Positions 34,663 through 40,597 of a stretch of DNA of 40,597 nt are shown in pieces (within the stretch, counting starts at the first letter, position 1; every line of letters starts with the position of its first letter). The notes beneath the pieces are model-generated. The model had not been told where the DNA came from. It searched no databases and saw only the letters and a program-made list of their open reading frames with translations. The translations under genes were made by a program, and so were the position numbers. This DNA comes from CANHEE01 sp043777755 (GTDB taxonomy: Bacteria; Bacteroidota; Bacteroidia; Chitinophagales; Saprospiraceae), in assembly GCA_043777755.1 (NCBI GenBank), contig JAYWHK010000329.1:1-40597 (forward strand), written 5' to 3'.

Positions 34663-34801
34663 TGCCTTCCAATAGATAATAGTGAAAAGGGGCGCACCTT
34701 TGTTTTTATATTTCTTATCACTACTCGAAATAAGTATCTTACAACTATCCTTTCTTGGTAAGATTAACCAAAACTTATTTACATCACCAAAATTTTTAGA
34801 C

Positions 34802-35455
34802 ATGAAAAAAGCACTATTGCTTTTAATCCTATCCCATGCTGTGCTATTTGTTAGTGCAGCACCTAAAATTTTCGTTTCTGTTTCCGATTGTGGAACAATT
34901 GATGTCAGAATGAACGAATTTACAGGTTTTCAACGAGAATTTTCTTTTGTACTTGAAAAAATGACGGTACCCAATGTTTGGAGTGCCAAACAACGTCATC
35001 AAGTCATTTCTATGGAAACGTCCTTTATCAATTTATCTTCTGGAATCTATCGGGTTCGTTGCATTGCAGCCATCAGTAACAATGACGTTGAAGATACTTT
35101 CGACAAAGGAATTAAAGAATCTTCTATTTCGGAAAAAGTAGAAGTTCGTGCTTGCGATGGAGAAATTCCAGTTTATTCCAAAATTGCAAAAAACAATGTT
35201 TCCCAACAGGACTTTCGAGTTTTCCCAAATCCTGCCAATACTGAAATCAATGTAAGGTTAGATAAAAATTATGCTGGACAAAACTATGATTTTAGTTTGT
35301 ACACTATTACTGGTCAATTGCTTTTGAAAACCAAAATTGAAGAAAATGGAAAAGCAATTGATGTTAGAGATTTGCTCAACGGGATTTATTTTATTTCCAT
35401 TGCTGACCAAAATACAATCGTTCATCAAGAACGATTGACAATTAACCGAAAGTAA
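34802..35455 (+). CDS. Small secreted protein with T9SS type A sorting domain
   Basis: From the ATG at 34802 the protein has 217 residues. A signal peptide (MKKALLLLILSHAVLFVSAA) is followed by ~115 residues with beta-rich sequence and no recognised domain. It ends with a type A sorting domain from about residue 138: FRVFPNPANTEINVRL, YTITGQLLLKT, LLNGIYFISI and a basic end (RLTINRK). An upstream in-frame ATG (34682) would add 40 residues before the signal peptide and is rejected. It sits 33 nt upstream of the large discoidin protein and is probably co-transcribed with it. Confidence 0.85.
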   Translation: MKKALLLLILSHAVLFVSAAPKIFVSVSDCGTIDVRMNEFTGFQREFSFVLEKMTVPNVWSAKQRHQVISMETSFINLSSGIYRVRCIAAISNNDVEDTFDKGIKESSISEKVEVRACDGEIPVYSKIAKNNVSQQDFRVFPNPANTEINVRLDKNYAGQNYDFSLYTITGQLLLKTKIEENGKAIDVRDLLNGIYFISIADQNTIVHQERLTINRK

Positions 35456-35488
35456 AAATCATCTTATCAAATTTAAAAAATTAACATC

Positions 35489-38335
35489 ATGAAAAAAATA
35501 TTATATCTAATTATTTTGTTTTTTTATTGCAAAACACTTATTTTTGCTCAAAAATATGGAGATTTTCCTTGCGAAAAAGATATATTTTGGACAGAAGTTC
35601 CAACCAAATCAGTTAAAGTTTCTTCGTATGTTGGCTCGTATGGACCAGATTGGAGTGTAGATGGCAAAATTAATGCAGGAGGAAGCGAAGCTGGCTATAC
35701 ACAAACTTATACAGAAAATACACCTTGGTGGGAAGTTGATTTAGGCGAAACTTATTTTTTAAGAGACATTAAGATTTGGTCTCCTGACAATACTTTTTCG
35801 TTAGGAATGAAAGATTACTATATTCTGACTTCGGAATATCCATTTTCTGATACAGATTTGCACAATCAATTGGCATCTCCCTACGTTAATTACATCTATG
35901 TGGAAGAAAAACAAGAAGATGGTTTTGAGATTCCTATGGAATTTCGACAAGCACAATTTGTGAGAATTCAAGCAGCAGGAAAAGCAGTTCTGTCTATTGC
36001 TGAAATTGATATTACTGGTGGAGTTTTAAAAGATGTCTGCGGAAATGGTACAGATGACGATTGTGACGGAAAATCAGATTGCGAAGACTCCGATTGTGGT
36101 GCTGTAATTGTAAATGTTAATCCACAAGCACCAACTTGTGCCATTTGTTCAGATGGTAAAATTAGTGTTCAAGCTGGCGGACATTCTTTGTCTTACAGTA
36201 TTGATGGAGGTAAAACATGGACAAAATGTAAAAGTACTGGCAATATTTTTTGCGAGTTCCCTAACCTTCCCGAAGGAACGTATCATGTTATTGTTAGAAA
36301 TGATGATACAGGTTGTTTGGCTGATAAAATTGTAGCATTGAAAGCAAAAGTTGGTCAAAGTAATTCTTGCTGTCCTAATGGAAGTTTTGAAAATGGTAAT
36401 TTTAATGGTTGGGTAGGCTTTGTTGGATCTCTTTATACAAATCAGACTAATATACCTATACCTAATAATAGTAAAGATTACACAATTATTAGTAGTGGTA
36501 ATGGCAATGACCCTATCGCAGGTAGTGGAATAGTACTCAATTCACCTACAAATAGCTCTTTTATTACTAAATTAGGTGACAATACTTCTAATGGTGAAAA
36601 TGCAACAATGAAATATTGTATGATGGTAAAAGAATGCAATAAAGAGTTTATATTTAATTACGCTTTGGTATTAGAAGATCCTGACCATAAAGACGATGAA
36701 CAGCCTTTTTTGCAATGGGTTTTGAGAGATAAAAATGGAAATGTGTTAGAATCTTTTCCAAAAATTATTGCAGATACTAAAAATCCATTTTTCAATGTAA
36801 TAAAACCTGCGGGAAGCATAAAGCCTTTTGTATATCGTTCATGGACTTGTGAAAAATTAGATTTATCAAAATATCTTGGAAAAGAAATTTGTGTAGAGTT
36901 TATAACAAGAGATTGTGCTTTTAGCGCACACAAAGGATATGCCTATATAGATGGATTATGTACTGGTAAAGAAGATGCTTCTCCCGTTCCATTATTTGAC
37001 ATAAATAATTTTGTCTGCAAAGGGCAAAAAGTTTCAGTAAATGGTTTAGGTAGTAAAAATTTCAACAGATATTACTGGGAAGTTTGTCGATATGTAGGGG
37101 GACAACCCGTGAATTGTTTTAATACTGGCAGTAAATACGACAAACAACCAAAATTAGATGATGTATTAGGGTTCTTTTTTAACCCACCACATCAACCTGC
37201 TAACCCATTAGAGTGCGGAGACAAATTTAATGTAACTCTATTTTTGGATAATGGTTGTTTTAGTGCGCATCTAACAAAAGAATTTACCTATATTTGTGAA
37301 GATGGTCCAATATTAGATTATCCTGATATAATTCAGTGTAGTAATAATGATGATATTATGCTTTTAGGCAATAATACCAATACTCAAAATTGTACTTTCA
37401 AATGGACTCCTGCGCAATACTTAAATAGCGCAACAAAGGAGTTTCCTACAGTTCTGGGCAGCCTTAACTCCTTAGCGTTAGACCAAACATATTATGTGAC
37501 AGCAACAGCTGCAAATGGATGTAAAGCTACTTCTGACGATGTTAAAGTATTTAGTATTGATGATTTTGCAAAGGTAGTATTCAAAGATCGAGATATAGAG
37601 CAATGTATATTTAAAACAAGCGTAGAAGTGGAAACAAATAAGGCAATCAATATAAACGACTACAAACTTGATGTTTATTTTGGCAATACCCTTCTAAATA
37701 GCAATGATGTAACATTGATTTCTTCTTCTAATAACAAATATGTTTACAATATTAATAAGACCCTGTCAAGGTGTAAGGATTGGTATTTTAGAGCCATATT
37801 TATTCCTAAAATCATCAATTCTACTGATTTAGTTACAACAGGAAAATGTGGCTTAGATGTCATCTATAATAGAAAAAAAGATGGAGTTTTCTGTGGTGCT
37901 ATTAATGTTTTTGTTCCTCAGAATTTTAGTCCAAATGGCGATGGAATAAACGATTTATTAATCCCTAATTTTAGTCCTAATGTTCTAGAAGTTAAATTTG
38001 AAATATGGGAAGGTTCAACAGGTTCGGGTACTCATCTTCACAGCAAAAATGCTACTGTACCTACTTCAAATACAAACGGTCCTGGTATTAATGGCTCGCA
38101 AGTAAGTTGGGATGGTAATTTTTTAGGTAAACCATTCACATCAACAAATACGTTTTTATGGATTGTTGATTATCAAAATTGTGAAGTACAACCATGTTAT
38201 TGTATGGGATGTTGCGATGACTATTTGAAAATACACCCTTGTAAAAGCTCTGATTGTAAACAGAATTGCATTGCACCTTTGTCTGTGAGTAACCCTTGTG
38301 GTGGTCATGCTGGAAATGTAAATATACTAAAATAA
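35489..38335 (+). CDS. Large discoidin-domain surface protein with T9SS type B sorting domain and Cys-rich tail
   Basis: A 948-residue secreted protein with a signal peptide (residues 1-20, ending IFA). Residues ~30-178 form an F5/8-type C (discoidin/fucolectin-like) domain (VDG 57-59, WWEVDLG 80-86, IWSPDN, VRIQ...LSIAEIDI), suggesting carbohydrate binding. A Ca-binding-like Asp/Cys loop (CGNGTDDDCDGKSDCEDSDC, 184-203) and a SprB-like repeat (~205-285) follow. From ~294 comes a jelly-roll-like domain (CCPNGSFENGNFNGW). The type B sorting domain starts at ~806 (NVFVPQNFSPNGDGIND, FEIWEG, VSWDGNF, FLWIVDY). Unusually, ~53 more residues with nine cysteines follow. Two barrel genes lie directly downstream. 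Confidence 0.85.
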   Translation: MKKILYLIILFFYCKTLIFAQKYGDFPCEKDIFWTEVPTKSVKVSSYVGSYGPDWSVDGKINAGGSEAGYTQTYTENTPWWEVDLGETYFLRDIKIWSPDNTFSLGMKDYYILTSEYPFSDTDLHNQLASPYVNYIYVEEKQEDGFEIPMEFRQAQFVRIQAAGKAVLSIAEIDITGGVLKDVCGNGTDDDCDGKSDCEDSDCGAVIVNVNPQAPTCAICSDGKISVQAGGHSLSYSIDGGKTWTKCKSTGNIFCEFPNLPEGTYHVIVRNDDTGCLADKIVALKAKVGQSNSCCPNGSFENGNFNGWVGFVGSLYTNQTNIPIPNNSKDYTIISSGNGNDPIAGSGIVLNSPTNSSFITKLGDNTSNGENATMKYCMMVKECNKEFIFNYALVLEDPDHKDDEQPFLQWVLRDKNGNVLESFPKIIADTKNPFFNVIKPAGSIKPFVYRSWTCEKLDLSKYLGKEICVEFITRDCAFSAHKGYAYIDGLCTGKEDASPVPLFDINNFVCKGQKVSVNGLGSKNFNRYYWEVCRYVGGQPVNCFNTGSKYDKQPKLDDVLGFFFNPPHQPANPLECGDKFNVTLFLDNGCFSAHLTKEFTYICEDGPILDYPDIIQCSNNDDIMLLGNNTNTQNCTFKWTPAQYLNSATKEFPTVLGSLNSLALDQTYYVTATAANGCKATSDDVKVFSIDDFAKVVFKDRDIEQCIFKTSVEVETNKAININDYKLDVYFGNTLLNSNDVTLISSSNNKYVYNINKTLSRCKDWYFRAIFIPKIINSTDLVTTGKCGLDVIYNRKKDGVFCGAINVFVPQNFSPNGDGINDLLIPNFSPNVLEVKFEIWEGSTGSGTHLHSKNATVPTSNTNGPGINGSQVSWDGNFLGKPFTSTNTFLWIVDYQNCEVQPCYCMGCCDDYLKIHPCKSSDCKQNCIAPLSVSNPCGGHAGNVNILK

Positions 38336-38342
38336 ATAATGT

Positions 38343-38380
38343 AAGAAGCACTCCTAAAATCAATATATGGAGTGCTTCTT
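38343..38380. terminator. Hairpin between the discoidin protein and first barrel gene
   Basis: AAGAAGCACTCC (38343-38354) pairs perfectly with GGAGTGCTTCTT (38369-38380). No T-run follows, so attenuation or mRNA 3'-end protection is more likely than full termination; the next start codon is only 10 nt downstream. Confidence 0.6.
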
Positions 38381-38389
38381 AATCAAAAA

Positions 38390-39076
38390 ATGAAAATGAA
38401 AATAATAATATTACTAATTGCTTTCTTCGCTTCTCAAATCATCTGCATAAATGCACAGAAACCATTCAATAATATCGAAATATCGGGAGGCTTATCAAAT
38501 GTAAGGTTTATTACATTCAACAAATTTAACAATTTAGAAGACCATGCTTTTAAGATGAATCCTCAAAAAGATTTTGCAATAGCCATAAATGCTTTCCAAA
38601 ATAAAAAAATAAATCTCTTAGTGGGTTTAAAATTTGAAAATTATAAATTTTATCACGCCGTTGATAATATTATTTTTGGAACAAATATTGAAAACAATAC
38701 TGTTACAAATGTCAATCAAGATATATCTGTCAAAAATATTGGGATTGGATTGACACTCCAAAAAAACAATGCAAAAAAGAGATTTTTTACACCAGTTTTA
38801 TGTATTTCATACGTTAGAGTATTACCAATTTTTACAAATGTATATATATCAGAGAATTCAGACCCTATATTATATACAGGATTTGATAAGATTAAAGAGA
38901 ATAATTTTAATGTAGCAACAGGATTAAAAGGATATTACAGTATTGGTAGAAAAAGTGCATTATTCATGAATATTTCTATAGCTTATTCTTTATCAAAAGA
39001 TTTGCTTTTTTGGCTTAATATGCATAAATTAACTTCAAGTATAAATGTAGGCTATCGTTTAAATATAAAACCTTAA
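38390..39076 (+). CDS. Outer-membrane beta-barrel protein (porin-family-like)
   Basis: From the ATG at 38390 the protein has 228 residues. A signal peptide (MKMKIIILLIAFFASQIICINAQ) is followed by alternating hydrophobic strands (NLLVGLKFENYKFYH, GIGLTLQKN, FNVATGLKGYYSIGRKSALFMN). The sequence ends SSINVGYRLNIKP, with aromatic/glycine strand ends like those of 8-10-strand outer-membrane barrels. No specific family. The start at 38390 is preferred over an upstream ATG (38372) that lies in the hairpin. It lies 2 nt upstream of the second barrel gene, so the two form one transcript. Confidence 0.8.
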   Translation: MKMKIIILLIAFFASQIICINAQKPFNNIEISGGLSNVRFITFNKFNNLEDHAFKMNPQKDFAIAINAFQNKKINLLVGLKFENYKFYHAVDNIIFGTNIENNTVTNVNQDISVKNIGIGLTLQKNNAKKRFFTPVLCISYVRVLPIFTNVYISENSDPILYTGFDKIKENNFNVATGLKGYYSIGRKSALFMNISIAYSLSKDLLFWLNMHKLTSSINVGYRLNIKP

Positions 39077-39078
39077 AA

Positions 39079-39843
39079 ATGAAAAAACTACTACAAATAT
39101 CTGTTTTTCTAATACTTTCAATAAGTGTTCTTGCTCAAAAACAAAACAATATAAAACCTAAGCGGGTCATAGAACCCAGTCGTTTTATTAGTGGTAGTGT
39201 GCGCTATCAAATCAATGATTTGAGAAATAGCAACGATTGGGTTTTTGAGCATTTTTATGGGAATAATCCCATTCATCGCAGGCAGCAAACGTTTGGAGGC
39301 GAACTTAATATTGGTTTTAAGGTTGGCAAAAAAAGTGATTTTTTGATGGGATTGGCTTTTCAAAAATATAAAATTGAGCAAACCAAAGATTTTCAACTTA
39401 CATTTAATAGATGCGACCCTAAAAAATATGGGGCAAAATTTATAGATACCGCTTTTAGGTACGTAAGAATGTATAGCTTAAACCTTCCATTTGAGTACCG
39501 TTATAAAATGTTAAAACTTCAAAAACTTACTTGTTATGCAGCGATTGGTGTCAGTTGCAATATTAATTTAGTAAAAAAAGATGATATAGATGTCTTATTT
39601 GACAATGGTGTAATTATTAATTATTTAGCCAATCAACATACTGTTGAAGTGGACAATCCTATACATCTTGCACCTTTTGCCAAAATAGGCTTGCGTTATC
39701 AAATCATCAAGCCTTTGTTTGTAAAAGTAGAGCCTTTTTATACCTATCACATTGGAAAAGAACGATTTTTAACAGAAACCAAAAACTCCAACCTTTTTGC
39801 CTATGGAGTGAATGTTGGCGTGGAATATGTTTTGAAAAAATAA
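39079..39843 (+). CDS. Outer-membrane beta-barrel protein (porin-family-like), second
   Basis: A 254-residue protein with a signal peptide (MKKLLQISVFLILSISVLAQ). Strands such as RFISGSVRYQIND, ELNIGFKVGKKSDFLMGLAF, LNLPFEYRYKM and the end AYGVNVGVEYVLKK show a beta-barrel pattern. It resembles the preceding barrel in length and layout but is not a close copy. With only 2 nt between the two genes they are surely co-transcribed, and could form a pair that accompanies the T9SS cargo upstream. Confidence 0.8.
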   Translation: MKKLLQISVFLILSISVLAQKQNNIKPKRVIEPSRFISGSVRYQINDLRNSNDWVFEHFYGNNPIHRRQQTFGGELNIGFKVGKKSDFLMGLAFQKYKIEQTKDFQLTFNRCDPKKYGAKFIDTAFRYVRMYSLNLPFEYRYKMLKLQKLTCYAAIGVSCNINLVKKDDIDVLFDNGVIINYLANQHTVEVDNPIHLAPFAKIGLRYQIIKPLFVKVEPFYTYHIGKERFLTETKNSNLFAYGVNVGVEYVLKK

Positions 39844-39855
39844 GTACTTACAAAA

Positions 39856-40524
39856 ATGAAAAGAAGTGATTTCCTAAAAAAAAGTATTGGTTTACTTGGA
39901 GGAACTGTACTTTTACCTGCACTTTCTGAAAGTTGCGTTAAAGAAGAAGTCGGAGCGTGTGCTGTTACACCAACAGAAACGGCTGGACCATTTACAACAA
40001 AAGCACCAACATCTGTTGCTTATTCCAACATCGTATTGGATAGAAAAGGAACAGCCGCTACAATCAAAATTATTGTTCAAAATGTGAATAACAATTGTGC
40101 TATTTTGGAAAATGCGGTGGTGGACATTTGGCATTGCGACGCCGAAGGCAACTATTCAGAATATGGAACAAAAATATCAGAACATTTTTTACGTGGACGA
40201 CAAATAACAGATAGCGAAGGCGTTGTCGTATTCAAAAGTATTTTTCCTGGTTGGTATCCTGGTCGTGCGCCACATATTCACGTACAAGTAATGAATAGCA
40301 AAGGAACAAATTTATTGATTAGCCAAATTGCTTTTCCAGAAGATGTTTGCAATACTATCTATGCTCAGGGTGCTTATACTGCCAAAGGAAGTGCTTTCAA
40401 AAAAAATACAAAAGATGCTATTTTCTCTGATGGCTTTGCCAACGAATTGGCAACCATCACAGGAAATAGCAAAGATGGTTTCCTAATAACACATACCTTA
40501 AAACTCGATGTTCCAGTTTTCTAA
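39856..40524 (+). CDS. Exported intradiol ring-cleavage dioxygenase-like protein
   Basis: A 222-residue protein related to protocatechuate/catechol intradiol dioxygenases, which cleave aromatic diols using non-haem Fe(III). The Fe ligands can all be seen: Tyr100 in CDAEGNYSEYG, Tyr134 in PGWYPGR, and His140 and His142 in APHIHV. The N-terminus (MKRSDFLKKSIGLLGGTVLL) is a signal-like segment, perhaps Tat or lipoprotein (Cys27), so the enzyme acts outside the cytoplasm. No aromatic-degradation partner genes are nearby. Its last codons lie inside the 92-bp inverted repeat, and a stem-loop overlaps the stop. Substrate cannot be told. Confidence 0.88.
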   Translation: MKRSDFLKKSIGLLGGTVLLPALSESCVKEEVGACAVTPTETAGPFTTKAPTSVAYSNIVLDRKGTAATIKIIVQNVNNNCAILENAVVDIWHCDAEGNYSEYGTKISEHFLRGRQITDSEGVVVFKSIFPGWYPGRAPHIHVQVMNSKGTNLLISQIAFPEDVCNTIYAQGAYTAKGSAFKKNTKDAIFSDGFANELATITGNSKDGFLITHTLKLDVPVF

Positions 40525-40594
40525 AAACAGAACATTTTTAAAAAATTTAAAAAATAATATTTTAATTTATAATAAAATATCAATTTTTTATTTT
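40503..40594. repeat. Right copy of 92-bp inverted terminal repeat
   Basis: Exact reverse complement of bases 1-92. It includes the last ~22 bases of the dioxygenase gene, its stop codon, a bulged hairpin (GTTCCAGTTTT / AAAACAGAAC at about 40510-40533) that could terminate the gene, and AT-rich sequence. Confidence 0.85.
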
Positions 40595-40597
40595 TAT

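Noticed and set aside
1..40597. Plasmid or phage with terminal inverted repeats
   Set aside because: Core genes such as pheT, pyk, lipA and rarA show chromosomal DNA, so the end repeats are not telomere- or phage-like evidence.

Overview
This 40.6-kb window is AT-rich chromosomal DNA from a Bacteroidota bacterium. The evidence is threefold: many starts are preceded by the TAnnTTTG -7 promoter element of that phylum; several secreted proteins carry type IX secretion (T9SS) type A or type B sorting domains and SprB-like repeats; and lineage-typical families (DUF6702, DUF4920) are present. The family or genus cannot be fixed from this sequence. The core genes (rarA, pyk, lipA, ppk1, cysM, gcvT, pheT) show it is chromosome and not a plasmid or phage.

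Left region (1-9.9 kb): rarA; then pyk (minus) divergent from a DUF6702 exported protein; then an accessory patch with a REP-associated tyrosine transposase (RAYT) bracketed by small palindromes, a lone PD-(D/E)XK nuclease and decayed sequence; then a ppgK-lipA-DUF4920 run. A pair of ~160-bp palindromic repeats in inverted orientation brackets this 7-kb stretch. An outer-membrane barrel gene with a homopolymer frameshift follows.

Middle (9.9-16.1 kb): a secreted protein with TPR-like sequence, ppk1 divergent from a pterin dehydratase, an orphan protein resembling the C-terminal domain of lantibiotic dehydratases, cysM, and an unknown cytoplasmic protein. ppk1 and ppgK could make and use polyphosphate.

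Secretion island (16.2-24.0 kb): a minus-strand operon of three secreted-protein genes, the last a broken type B sorting-domain gene, faces a plus-strand 843-residue SprB-repeat/type A protein. A (TTTTTA)n hexanucleotide tract lies in the shared promoter region. A 395-bp piece of the broken gene is duplicated 7 kb away, where it abuts the 3' end of a group II intron (maturase C-terminus plus domains V and VI).

Right region (24.0-34.4 kb): gcvT, an adrenodoxin-type ferredoxin, a CorC/CNNM-family membrane protein, a GH13 glucosidase lipoprotein, pheT, a large nested palindrome, a lipid kinase, a small conserved protein and a glycosyltransferase. From 34.4 kb to the end there is a structured leader, a type A sorting-domain protein, a discoidin-containing type B sorting-domain protein with a Cys-rich tail, two small barrel proteins and an exported intradiol dioxygenase. 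The two window ends are exact 92-bp inverted copies of each other. No tRNA, rRNA or CRISPR array was seen.
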